Of a DNA stretch of 64,000 nt, positions 54,258-64,000 are shown in pieces. Each line of letters starts with the position of its first letter. Position 1 is the stretch's first letter. The notes below the pieces were generated by a model. It was not told where the DNA came from, did no database searches, and saw only the letters and a list, made by a program, of their open reading frames with translations. Source of the stretch: Excoecaria cochinchinensis (lineage: Eukaryota; Streptophyta; Magnoliopsida; Malpighiales; Euphorbiaceae); the NCBI GenBank assembly GCA_947683425.1, contig CANTUQ010000058.1, forward strand, positions 14,075,501 to 14,139,500, read 5' to 3'. The position numbers and the translations under genes were made by a program.

Positions 54258-56054
54258 ATGGGACGATCAAAATCTGTGGCCAAGCGACACCCTCGAAGAT
54301 CGCCATCCCACACAACCCACTCCATCCCATCCGAAAAATCCACCGAAAATCTGAACCCTAGCCTCGTTCCCAATTTCCCTCCACCTGTCGAACCCGCCAT
54401 ACCAAAATCCCTCTCTATAATGCCTTTTAAAATCATAATATGGGACGATTTAGAGAAAAATGCTCCAGATGTCGCTCATTATGTGGAATCGCAAACATGG
54501 AAGAGATTCTTTTCGTTTCGTCGGAGTTCCTTCTTCCCAGAACTGGTCCAGGAGTTTTACGCATCGCGATTTGATGTTGGAGCAGAGAGCTTCAAGGTGA
54601 TTATCAAGGGAAACACTTTCACGGTAACACCGACCCTCATTGCAAAGGTATTCTCTATGAAACTCAGTGGGTCTATGAGCACTAGAACAGAGAGTAGGAT
54701 ACTTGAGTTTTCTGAACTCAATAAAGACACCTTTTTAGCTAAAATTTCCAGTGATGGTAGTAGGGCGTCCAAGAATCCCTTGGCTTCAAATTTGTTGCCA
54801 TTTTATAAAATATTATATAAATGTATAAGTCAATATAACCCCAAGGGTTGGTAGCATGTCATATCTGTCGGACTGTGACATTGTGTTTCTCTGGCATTTT
54901 TACACTAAAAAAGACTTTAATTTGCCATTTTTGATATTCAGTTATGGCCACCCGATCTGTTGATGAAAAGAAGCCATATGGGCTGATTCTAACCCGATTA
55001 TTTGAACACTGGAAGTTAATTTTTGAAAACTCTAAGGGCGAGTCATTCAAGCTTGAAAAGCTGAACTTTGTATTTTACAAAGAGGCTGGCAAAAGGGCTG
55101 GAAAACGGAAGATTGAAGAAAACTCTCTACAAGTTACAACTATGGGCAAAGAACTGGTAAAATTGGATGCAGCTATGCAATCAAAGTATTTGGAATTCTT
55201 AACCTGGATGAAAACCTCCTCTGGTTTGGCTATCAAAGAGCCTTCCCCTGTTTCGAAACCATCTGAGCCCAGTGCTTCTTCCACCAAGTCTGGTAAGTCT
55301 CCTAGATCTTTTGAGTCTTTTAGTCCTGAACATCTTGCTGAGTTTGCAGAAAAACCAGGGAGCAAGTTCTCTTCTGAGGCTACCCCTACTGGATCTAAAT
55401 CTGGAAGTTCTTCTTCCAAGAATGCACACTCAAGTCCTTCTGCTGCGGCAGTTGAGAAATCTCCAAGCATTCAGACACAATGTGCATATGGATGAAACTC
55501 AGTTGAGAAATCTGAGCCCAGTGCTTCTTCCACCAAGTCTGGTAAGTCTCCTAGATCTTTTGAGTCTTTTAGTCCTGAACATCTTGCTGAGTTTGCAGAA
55601 AAACCAGGGAGCAAGTTCTCTTCTGAGGCTACCCCTACTGGATCTAAATCTGGAAGTTCTTCTTCCAAGAATGCACACTCAAGTCCTTCTGCTGCGGCAG
55701 TTGAGAAATCTCCAAGCATTCAGACACAATGTGCATATGGATGAAACTCAGCTGAAAAAATTTGAGGAACACATTGTCTCTGCCTCAGCACTATTTCATC
55801 AACTGGGTGATATCTTCAGCCAGCTAGCTGCCACAGTTCCTTTGCTTATTTCTAACTCACATGAAGGTCCTTTAATTCCATCTCCTTTGCACATGCCCAA
55901 ATCCCCTATACCAGAAGCAGAAGAAGAAGTCTCCTTCCCTACTGACTCTGCTTTTACTCGTCGCAAGTCCAACCGCACCATTCTGCGCACTCGGAATCCC
56001 CCAAAATCGGGTCAGCCTGGGAGCAGTCTCAGACCCATGGATGTTGATCCCTGA
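54258..56054 (+). pseudogene. Copy B envelope-position ORF, frameshifted and internally duplicated
   Basis: It starts MGRSKSVAKRHPRRSPSH, then MPFKIIIWDD as in copy A. A 2-bp loss near 54837 diverts the frame to a stop at 54854; it resumes at 54944 (MATRSVDEKKPYG). A 249-bp tandem duplication (55262-55510 / 55511-55759) doubles 83 codons of the Ser-rich part. A ~20-bp deletion before each copy's end changes frame again. The last part (about 55735-56054) returns to the copy A frame, ending GSSLRPMDVDP. Confidence 0.82.
55262..55759 (+). repeat. 249-bp tandem duplication in copy B
   Basis: Two almost identical copies, both starting near TCTGAGCCCAGTGCTTC. Absent from copy A. Confidence 0.93.
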
Positions 56055-56527
56055 ATTTCTCTATGGTATATTTTCATTGATTTTATTGTTATCATTTTGC
56101 TACATTCTGGATATTGTTACTTCTTTTTGTTTTTGGATTCTTCCCTTTTGATTGATGACAAAAAAGGGGAGAATGGAAATGGTTGTTTGAACACTTGATC
56201 ATTTTGTTGTTTTTATGATCTGTGCTGTGTTACTGAATACTGTCAACAACTAGAATTTTGTTTTTCTAATCTTTGTTGAGTTATTAATCTACTAATATGT
56301 TTCTCTGGATGGTTTATTGCCATTAAGTGCTGAACTATTGGATAGGTTGTGGTTATTGATTGATTGTTTGTTGAACTGGTAATTTGGTTATATTTTTAAC
56401 AGGGTATATATATATATACAAATGTCTATTATTTACCCCCTTGCACATATTCAGGGGGAGCATGTTTTTACTAACTAGATAGACTTCTAATTGGATTAAG
56501 GTTTTGTCATCATCAAAAAGGGGAGAT
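56055..56527 (+). other. Copy B 3' region with PPT
   Basis: Non-coding sequence ending in the PPT AAAAAGGGGAGATT (56514-56527), just before the LTR start TGTTGGCCC. Confidence 0.78.
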
Positions 56528-56655
56528 TGTTGGCCCAAGGTCGCACTCTAATTTTGATGATTATCAAACCTCAAATAAATTATTTTAAGAATTGTTAAAA
56601 GAGTTTATTTGAGGTTTGATAATCATCAAAATTAGAGTGTGACCTTGGGCCAACA
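56528..56655. repeat. Near-perfect hairpin of two LTR starts
   Basis: The left arm (about 56528-56590, TGTTGGCCCAAGG...) and right arm (about 56594-56655, ...CCTTGGGCCAACA) pair almost perfectly over about 60 bp. Both are the first ~62-67 bases of the SIRE-like LTR, in opposite orientation, joined at TTAA. Confidence 0.92.
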
Positions 56656-56660
56656 CTAAG

Positions 56661-58060
56661 TACAAATCCCAAAAATTCTTAACCACTAAAAAAATCTAGA
56701 CAAAAAAGCCAATACAAAAATCCAAATAATTGGTTAGATGTGTATGGGTGTTTATGTTGGATACATGAGACCACGAATTCATTGTAAACAAGCAAATACG
56801 CTGGCATGGAAGATTTTATGTATTGAAGTTGCTCTAGATGAAAAGCTAGACATAGATGATATTGCAATGCAGCAAGGATATTGCACAAAAGGTCACATTG
56901 AGATTTAAGGCTCAAACCATATAAGAAAGAAGAAACCAATCATTCCATTAATCTTGCTCAACAAAATAAGAAATTAGTGCCAATGAATGTTCTCGTAGGT
57001 GAGCCCTAGAAGAAATGGGTTAACAATTCAACCTCATATGTAAGATGCAAATTCCATAAAGGTCATGAGCAAACAGTGACTTGGATATTCAACATTCAAA
57101 TAGAAAATATTTGACAAACTACAATTCCTAAATCAATTTTATTTGATGATTAAAAAGAAAACACATTGAGCTTGACAAGAATTTTGTTTAAGCACTGCCA
57201 TCGATCATGCTGCAGATTGCAGGCAGAGGAAGCTGAAAAATTAGAATATACCTGATGTATGCCAGATATTCATGAGGAATTGTCACAGGACAGAAAAAAG
57301 CATATATTACATATGGAGGAGGAAATACGTAACTGGTAGCTCCTAAAAGAAAGCCTCAACTGCCGACCTTGGAAGAGTCTGGATGCATATGAGCTAAAAT
57401 TCGAAGTGCTTGAAACTCATATTGAGAACTGATTTAGTTTGAAAAAGGACCTCCAAACATTAGACTGATACTTAGTCACATAGTTGAATCAGTTTCATTG
57501 CAAACAACCAGACAACCTTGCAACTCTGCAAAATAACTAGACAAAATGAAAGAAGGAAACGATTGGGAACACAGCGAACGACCTTCAAATTTGTAATTGA
57601 AATTTGAATAAGGCTTTTATTTGTGCTTAAAAATAAATATATTCACAGAAGTTTCAAAGACAATAACTTTTGCATATGCATCCCAAGAACAGCTTTAATT
57701 AATTAGCCTTGGATTAAGGCCAATTCAAAAGAAAAGAAAAGAGAAAGCATCCTTTTGATCTAATATACAACGAATTCCCTATGTGTTTAGATTCGTGTTT
57801 ACATATATATGAAACTATGACTTAAATAATTAAACAAATCTTCTGCTATCATGTGATGATCTCATTGTATTCATCAACAACAACAAAAAAAGGTTTCGCT
57901 ATATTTTTTCTTTTTGAAATGAAAAAAGAGAACTTTTTAAATTGCCAAATGCAACAAACATTGAGAATAACACAGGACATTTTGAATTAAAATAGAAATT
58001 TAACGATATATTTCTTCATTATACTTTGGGATGAATCTAAAGGAAGGTTAAATAAACTCA
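56661..58060. other. Low-copy-looking sequence with decayed coding traces
   Basis: No transposon ends were found. On the plus strand at 57215-57420 a broken frame gives peptides such as EEAEKLEYT and CMPDIHEELSQDRKKHI and HMEEEIRNW that look like former coding sequence. I cannot name the gene. The stretch continues the pre-insertion DNA to the right of the C-rich tract. Confidence 0.4.
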
Positions 58061-58064
58061 CTGT

Positions 58065-58345
58065 AGAAGCAGGCTTTCACAAAAGTAATTACACTTCAGT
58101 AGTTCTTTATAAAGTTCTCCCTTTGCTGCACATTCTAGGACAATTGTTTCTGCAATACATTGAATTAGACATATTTTAGAACAATTTTGAAGCATTTTCC
58201 AATACTTTTGAAATAATTCAACAAGATTAAGGAAATGTCATACAAACGCAATATGTTGGGATGATGAAGATGACTTGGAATTTCGACTTTCCTGCGAAGC
58301 TGGTGTTCAACTTGTGATTGCTGCAACGGGCTCTTAAAGTGTGGG
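58065..58345 (-). pseudogene. Aurora kinase gene fragment (two partial exons)
   Basis: On the minus strand 58340-58240 reads FKSPLQQSQ, then VEHQLRRKVEIPSHL and HPNILRLY, the conserved block of plant Aurora kinases just after the ATP-binding Lys. After a short interval, 58140-58065 reads VLECAAKGELYKELLKCNYF, the next conserved block (hinge region). Typical residues are altered (REVEIQSHLRHP has become RKVEIPSHLHHP). The first coding exon with the Gly-rich loop and the Lys is absent, and nothing of the catalytic loop was found downstream. It is a dead fragment of a cell-cycle Ser/Thr kinase. It lies directly next to a purine/pyrimidine-rich leader and AACGG-rich sequence that may be the original promoter. 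Confidence 0.75.
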
Positions 58346-58528
58346 CAAGCAATAGAAGAAAGAGAAACAGGGAGAGAGAGTTTTAGAGAGAGAAAGAAAG
58401 TAAATGGTAGAGAGGGAGATTTGGTGAAGAGGAAAGACGGAGAAGGAAAAGAAAACAAAAAAAACCAAGAGAAGAGACACAGAAGATTTATAATGGTTGA
58501 TAATTTAAAGCAGAATTTAAATTTTTGC

Positions 58529-58624
58529 AACGGTCGAATATGTAAAGCATGATTTTAAATTTTTGCAACGGCCAATTTGCAACGGTCGAATACGTAAAGC
58601 AGAATTTTTAAATTTTTGCAACGG
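58529..58624 (+). promoter_or_regulatory. Cluster of four AACGG (MSA-type, MYB3R) motifs
   Basis: AACGG occurs at 58529, 58567, 58581 and 58620, each within a TTTGCAACGGYC context. AACGG is the core of the mitosis-specific activator bound by three-repeat MYBs in plant G2/M promoters. It lies 180-280 bp upstream of the Aurora fragment. Confidence 0.62.
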
Positions 58625-58639
58625 TCGTTGGTAATCTGA

Positions 58640-59550
58640 GAGAATCGGATTTAACTGAAAAGGGATATAGTTACAATCCAAGACTGGAACGCAATGCCTT
58701 TTCTTCAACCAAGCTCTCTAGAACTACTGTCATTTCATCTTCTCCTCCTTTCTCAATTCAAAAGTTGATTCTTTCCGCCCACTACCTGGCGCTTCCTTTT
58801 TCTTTTTATTTTTCTTGTACTTTTGAATGAATGAAATTTTGTAGCCATTTTGGGGACGAATCCTTCAAGCATGCTTGAACCTGAGGCAAGGCGTTTCGTT
58901 TTTTGAAATTTCAATTTCAAATATTACTTTTTTTTTTTTTTTTTATATTTGTGGAATTGCAGTGTTTTCGAGCAGTGCGACTTCAGATTATGTTCTGCTT
59001 CAAGTATGGGATTCATTGCAGGCATATTTTTCTTCTATTTTGCATGGTTGGAGAAAATCAGCCACTGTTGTTGGTTAGATGAAACTTGAAGGAGGATGTT
59101 ACAGTGGTTTTTGAGGGATATAACTGGAATGCTTGGAGGCATACTATTCACATTTTACCACTTATGACTTTTGATGCTGTTAATGTGGTAAATTCTGACT
59201 CTTGTCTCATTCTGCTCTTTCTATAGGGTTTTCTTTAGGATTATCTTCTGCTCAAGTCTTTCAATTAGAACTTGGATCAAGCACGCATTTAGTTTTAGTA
59301 TCAAATGACTGCTAAAGATCTTGATGTCAATTTTAATTTGGCAGCGTAGGCACTATGTTTAAGTAGATTCAGGCTATGGTACTGGGTTATTCCATGTTTC
59401 CCAGGGGTCAAATCTGGATAGCAATGCCAAAATATGGTGTTTGGTGTCCAATCTTATGAATGATCTTGGTGCGTTTCATCTCTCTCTCAAAAGTACGATG
59501 CATACACACAGAAACTGTTACCGAATTGGCACTTAGAACTTTCTTTGCCT
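58640..59550. other. Intergenic sequence, nothing recognised
   Basis: Short open stretches are present (for example 58875-59078), but none resembles a known protein. A T-run lies at 58928. No transposon ends were found. Confidence 0.45.
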
Positions 59551-59551
59551 A

Positions 59552-60500
59552 ATGAATCGTATAAAATGGCAGCGTTTCAACTTCCCAACTGAAATGCTAT
59601 GGGAACAGAGACTCAATGTGGCCACCCGCTTAACTTACTTTCCAACTAACTCAACTTCTTTTTACTCTAGTTTGAAATTCAACACAGCAAGATTGGTCTC
59701 TACCTGGTTTCAGGTGAGTGGAACTATTCTTACTGGGAATTTAAGCCTTCAAAGAACAGAAATATCACCTTTGTTCAAATAGGCTCAAGAGAGTTAGAGT
59801 TATTCAATGATAAGAATCACAAAGTCGCGCAGATTTCTTCATGGAACAGGATTCATCCCTTGAGATTTTTAGCCTTGGGGAATAAATAAAACAGGGAACC
59901 TGGGGGCTCTACTCTTATTCCCCTGAAAAGGAAAGTTTGAGGCTGCTTTTCTAGCACTAAACAGTACATGCGATCTTCCTTTAGCATGTAAAACTTATGG
60001 TATTTGTACATTATCCAATACTTGTTCTTGTATTAGGCTTCTAACCAAAGAAAAACTGGTGAATAGTGGTGAGGAATTTTCAAGTGAATTCTGTGGTGGA
60101 GATGGGAAAGTAGAGATGCTTGAATTGGGGGGAGTTGGTAGTGCTCTAATGGCTGCTCCTATTACGGTTAACATATAGCAAGGAAGATTGTGCAAATTTT
60201 TGCATACAAGATTGTAAATGTGTAGCTGCTTTATATTCTTCTATTGACTCGAGAGAATGCTTTATTTATGGATTGGTTATGGGTGTTAAGCGGGTGGAAA
60301 GAGGCAGTGGATTAACTTATATGGTAAAGGTCCCTAAGGGAACCCATGTTGGACATGAAAGAACTGGGCTCAAGAATTGGATATTGATAATGGTGGGAGT
60401 GATTGATGATTCAATTATTCTGCTTATTTTAGGAGGGTTTGGATATTATTTGATTAGAAAGAGAAGAAAGAATATTGCTGCTACTGATAATACTATTTAA
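59552..60500 (+). pseudogene. Second bulb-lectin/PAN-domain protein pseudogene, 5' truncated
   Basis: It begins inside the module with NRIKWQRFNFPTEMLW, homologous to 34630-35795. A frameshift occurs near 59660. PAN-region pieces follow (CTLSNTCSC, LLTKEKLVNS, near 60000-60060). The final open part (60273-60500) reads GLTYMVKVPKGTHVGHERTG, then a transmembrane segment (IILLILGGFGYYLI) and a short basic tail. It therefore carries the 3' end missing from the 34-kb copy, while that copy has the N-terminus missing here. The product would be a plasma-membrane lectin-like protein without a kinase domain. Confidence 0.78.
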
Positions 60501-61494
60501 GGTTCTTCCTGTGATATCTCTCGTCAGAATTCATCACCATTTTTTTAAGTTCTTAATTTTTTCATGTAGCCCTTCCATCAGAAGAACACAATTTTGCATT
60601 GTTTTCTAGTGGCTGATTGAAATTTGACAGTAATCAAATAACATTTTTTGGAGGCAATTCATATTGCAGAAATTAATTCATCACTTTGAACTTTTTAAGT
60701 CTTTATTTTTTCTAAAACATTTTCAATTGGTGTCTTAATTTTGTTATAAATTACTAGCATTATTCAATCCGAGATGACCAGCATATTACGGAGACAAGCT
60801 ATCTTGCATTGATTTTCGCCACTGAAACACCAGATAAAAGAAAAATGTTTCCTAATCTACTCAGAGAAAAAAAAAATCAGCTAAGAATTCTTAGACAGTT
60901 CCCAGTTCCAAAGCATTTAGGGAAGAGGGTTTTGGGATGTTGGCCCAATGAGTGCAGACTTTTTCCATTATTGGGCTTGACTTTTTGGGTTCAGAGGGTC
61001 AAATTTATTTGAAATTGCTTTTTGAAAGGACAGAGAGACACAGACTAGACCAGGTGATCGGTTATTGGGTCTTAAATCAGGAATCTTAATCTCAGATGTG
61101 GGATAGTGCTCCTCCGGCCTTTTGCGATGGGATTTGGTCTTTAGATTATATGAAATGTGGCCCAAGTTTCAATCATAAGGTCTTTCAACTTTTCCCTTTG
61201 ATATGTTCACACTTAATTTACTTGTCAATTTAGTTTGGTTAATTTTGAAGATTACATCTCAATTTTGAAGGCATATGACATGAAATAGGTTCTAATTTGT
61301 AATATTACTATTTTTACCAACTTAGTTATTTTATAAATTAATAAATATAGTTTCAAAAAATAAATTTATAAATTGAACAGAATTTTAAAATTATTTTTAT
61401 GACTTAAATTGATATATAAATATAAATTTTTAGTGAATGGGACTCTCATTTAATTTTTAAAAAATTAAATTATTTACGTATTTTATTAATATTT
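60501..61494. other. Intergenic sequence
   Basis: Probably includes the 3' flank of the lectin pseudogene, then AT-rich DNA. No recognised gene. Confidence 0.5.
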
Positions 61495-61890
61495 AGAATA
61501 AAGCCTCTTTTGGGTGTCCAATCTCTATTGATAGCAGAATGCTTAGCAATTAGAGAAGTCTTCAGCTGGATTCATTCGAGAAGTTTGGGTAATACTGTTG
61601 TGGAATTGGATTGTAAGTTTTAGTCCAAGCTCTCAATTCTCGGGTTGTCTATGAGTCTGTTATGGGCCTTTTGTAAGATGACTGCATTGCTTTAACTTCT
61701 TCTTTAACAAATATTATTTTTATTTTTGCTAAAAGATCAGCGAATGTTGTGGCTCATAAATTAGCTCGAGCTGCGAATTCTATGTCTGATATTCATATTT
61801 GGGTGGATTTGCTCCCAACTTTTCTGTTATCCAGCTTATTAGCTGATGTGTTGGTATGAAAGTTTTAATTCTCTTAAAAAAATATATATG
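61495..61890 (+). pseudogene. LINE 3' end relic (RVT_3 RNase H)
   Basis: Pieces in different frames read PLLGVQSLLIAECLAIREVF and VVELDCK, then SANVVAHKLARAANSMSDIH and WVDLLPTFLLSSLLADVLV. They match the middle and C-terminal blocks of the RNase H domain that ends plant LINE ORF2. An A-rich stretch follows at 61876-61890. It is 5'-truncated and dead. Confidence 0.77.
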
Positions 61891-61933
61891 AAATCTGAAT
61901 CAAATTATGGTCTAGAAACATTCCAATATCATA

Positions 61934-62201
61934 CTCTTTCCGTTCTTTATTATATGTCACTTTTGAGTAAAATTCAAATTTTATTTATCTGTCACTTTTA
62001 TATTTACAATGCAATTTAATTTTCTCTTTTCAATTTAATTTTCATTTTCAATAAAAATTGACCAATTGGATTCATTTTTTTTACATTAAATCACTCAATA
62101 TGCATTGAATAACTCAATTTTTTTCTAAATTCAAGACTAATTAATATTTTTTAATTTTAGTGAAAATAACAAAAGTGACGATTATAAAAAAATGGAGGGA
62201 G
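61934..62201. mobile_element. 268-bp Stowaway-like MITE
   Basis: The ends are CTCTTTCCGTTCTTTAT (left) and the inverse of CTCCCTCCATTTTTTTAT (right), with TA duplicated at both flanks (61932-61933 and 62202-62203). Internal CAAAAGTGAC / GTCACTTTTG repeats pair. It is non-coding. Confidence 0.85.
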
Positions 62202-62636
62202 TAATATTTACTGCTGGGATATTGTGGTCCAGAGACATTATGTTTTTCAACTTGCCATATGCCATATAATTGCTATTAATAGCAAGTTCTATTTTCCAGA
62301 ATTCCAAATTGTTTTTCAATATGTTAATTACTCATGTTAAAGATTAACTATTTGGGGATGTGCGGAAGATTTGTCATTTAAAAGCAAAAATTGATACAAT
62401 GAATCTAACACTTAATCTCCTTATCATTTCGTAACATCAAAGTGGCATTAGTACTGTTGGTGCAACCAGCTCTATAAGGGAGTAGACATATTTTCAAAGA
62501 AATTATAAAAAATACATATGGTATAAATTTAGTACTTTTTAAATCATTTGCTCTTTTAGTTGTTTTTCATTTCTAATCCAAATTTCCAACGACAATGGGA
62601 AAATTCATCTCATCTTGCACATAACTGAATTAATTT

Positions 62637-63500
62637 CATATGTGGTCACTCAATTTTAACGATTATAATGATATGATAACTATTCTACGATTTGTAATAA
62701 AAAAAATATTCACTATTATTTTGTAATAGAAAAGTTATAAACGTTGAAAAATGGATATTCTGATAATTGGTCTTGTATTTCACATTCAACCACCTGTCCA
62801 CGTCATTTTAATTGTCACGTTAGTTACTAAATAAAGCTCACGCGGCATTAAGTTAAAAAATATAATTTCATTCGTAGTTACTCAAATTTCATACGAGTAA
62901 TATTCTGATAACTATATTTCGATTGATAATAATAAAATAGTTTAAGTATCATTTTATAACAGTAAAGTCAAAAATGCTGAATAATTATATTTTCAGCTAT
63001 CGGTGCAGAAATTATTGACTCAGCAAAGTCAAATACTATTTTCTTTTCTTATTTTCAATAAATTAAACTTCATTTTATTCTCTTTTACCATTACCCTAAC
63101 AGGTGGTTGATCACTGAGTTAGCATTTCTATGCTGCCGGTAACTGTAAATGCAATTAGCCAGCATTTTTAATTTTACTATTATAAAATAGTACTTGGATT
63201 ATTTTATTATTATCAATTGAAATATAATGACCAAGTTATGTGCAAAACTTGAGTGACCACCCACATGTAAAATTAACTTAATAGCATGTAAGCTCCATGC
63301 AGTAGCTAACGTGACAATTGAGATAACGTGTACAGGTGGGTGAACGTGAAATACACGAGCTGATTGTCGAAATATCCATTTTTTGGAATTTATGATTTTT
63401 CTGTTATAAAATAATAGTGAAATTATTTTTTGTTACAAATCGTAGAATAGTAAAAATATTGTTATAATAATTAAAATTCAGTGATTATAGATAAAATTAA
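62637..63500. repeat. Long imperfect foldback (inverted repeat), arms ~390 bp
   Basis: The left arm (about 62637-63030) and right arm (about 63107-63500) are inverted copies with many mismatches. Matching blocks include CTATTCTACGATTTGTAA, TTTCAC(A/G)TTCA(A/C)CCACCTGT, AATTGTCACGTTAG(T/C)TACT and ATTGATAATAATAAAATA. Each arm itself holds two diverged repeats. No coding frame or clear terminal duplication. Confidence 0.82.
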
Positions 63501-63604
63501 CTGCCATATCATTACCTATAATGACAAATTTTGTAAAAAGTTCATAGTCTCTAGAAACAGTAAAAAAAACTTGAAAAATAAAAAAAAAACTTGAAAAATA
63601 AAGG

Positions 63605-63649
<45 letters not shown>

Positions 63650-64000
63650 TTTATTTTAAAATTGACATAACACCCTATATTCGGTCTAATGAAGGAGCCG
63701 GATAAAAATGCTACAATCTAATTTAAGATTCATAACACAAGGATAATGAAATTTCTGTAGAATTAACAGTACAATAATTTTTACCTTAGTGCGTGATTTT
63801 TTTTAAGGATCAACAGATAGAAAGTATTAACATTGCCACGTGTTTTTTTTTTTTTAAGTGCAACCAGAAAACGACATTTTGAATGCATATTTTTGCTGAA
63901 AAAACTGAAAATTTGTGGGCTCTATGCATGTCAGAAACTCGAACTGTCATTGTGGGTTTTTAACAATCCTAATTTTCTAAATATGGTATTGTAACACCAG
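63501..64000. other. AT-rich sequence to window end
   Basis: It contains a (TTA)n microsatellite and poly-T runs. Nothing else is recognised. Confidence 0.55.
63607..63648. repeat. (TTA)n microsatellite
   Basis: About 13-14 uninterrupted TTA units. Confidence 0.95.

Larger units (their letters stand above)
44599..56655 (-). mobile_element. 12-kb SIRE-like copia composite: two partial copies in opposite orientation within one TSD
   Basis: The outer ends are TGTAGGTCCC (44599) and GGGCCAACA (56655), flanked by CTAAG on both sides. Read on the minus strand, it begins with ~62 bp of a 5' LTR start and ends with a complete 3' LTR. Between them lies a minus-strand copy A (RNase H, envelope-position ORF, LTR: 48977-44599) and a plus-strand copy B (gag, pol, envelope-position ORF, PPT and only ~67 bp of LTR: 48978-56594). 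The two copies meet head to head at 48977/48978 and again at a hairpin near 56593. Neither is a complete element. Confidence 0.85.

Noticed and set aside
55272..56054. 260-codon open frame with an internal repeat of leucine-rich sequence
   Set aside because: Its first two thirds are an out-of-frame reading of the duplicated Ser-rich part of the copy B ORF. Only the last part (about 55735-56054) is the genuine frame.
58165..58530. 121-codon minus-strand frame taken as a complete small protein
   Set aside because: Only about 30 residues match Aurora kinase. The hydrophobic N-terminal part is a CT-rich leader read as protein and the tail is intron sequence.

Overview
This window is nuclear DNA of a flowering plant, most likely a eudicot. 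It is AT-rich, its genes have short GT-AG introns, and it is packed with nested plant transposons: Ty1/copia, Athila-like Ty3/gypsy, SIRE-like copia, LINE, hAT, CACTA and MITEs. I cannot name the species.

Only two genes look intact. A TRM-family gene (TON1-recruiting-motif, VARLMGL type) lies on the minus strand at 2.2-3.4 kb in two exons. A four-exon gene for a plant SelT-like thioredoxin-fold ER protein lies on the plus strand at 8.5-9.9 kb. Between and around them is AT-rich intergenic DNA with small MITEs and short tandem duplications. Two remnants of host genes occur further on. A bulb-lectin/PAN-domain receptor-like gene is broken and multiplied (34.1-35.8 kb and 59.6-60.5 kb). A fragment of an Aurora kinase gene (58.1-58.3 kb, minus) still has a cluster of AACGG motifs upstream.

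From 11 to 32 kb is a stack of mobile elements: an RNase H relic, a hAT element with an almost open transposase frame, a truncated CACTA end, a truncated copia (Copia-1) whose LTR carries a 3.7-kb CACTA element, then a decayed LINE. Inside the LINE sits an unclassified ~0.55-kb insertion, and inside that a full-length copia (Copia-2, 24875-30021) with an open 1385-aa polyprotein, LTRs that differ at one base, and a perfect 5-bp target duplication. Copia-2 is the youngest and probably the only autonomous element here.

From 35.8 to 56.7 kb a C-rich CCCTA-type tract has received two large insertions. The first is an Athila-like element (36039-43969, TSD GGGCT) that has gag and an ATHILA-type ORF but no pol. 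The second is a 12-kb SIRE-like structure (44599-56655, TSD CTAAG) made of two partial copies in opposite orientation. That composite is the most unusual object in the window. The last 4 kb hold a LINE 3' relic, a Stowaway-like MITE and an ~0.86-kb foldback repeat.

I found no tRNA, rRNA, CRISPR or organellar insertion. No unknown multi-gene system was apparent. The unusual biology is in retrotransposon rearrangement and cis-sequence conservation.
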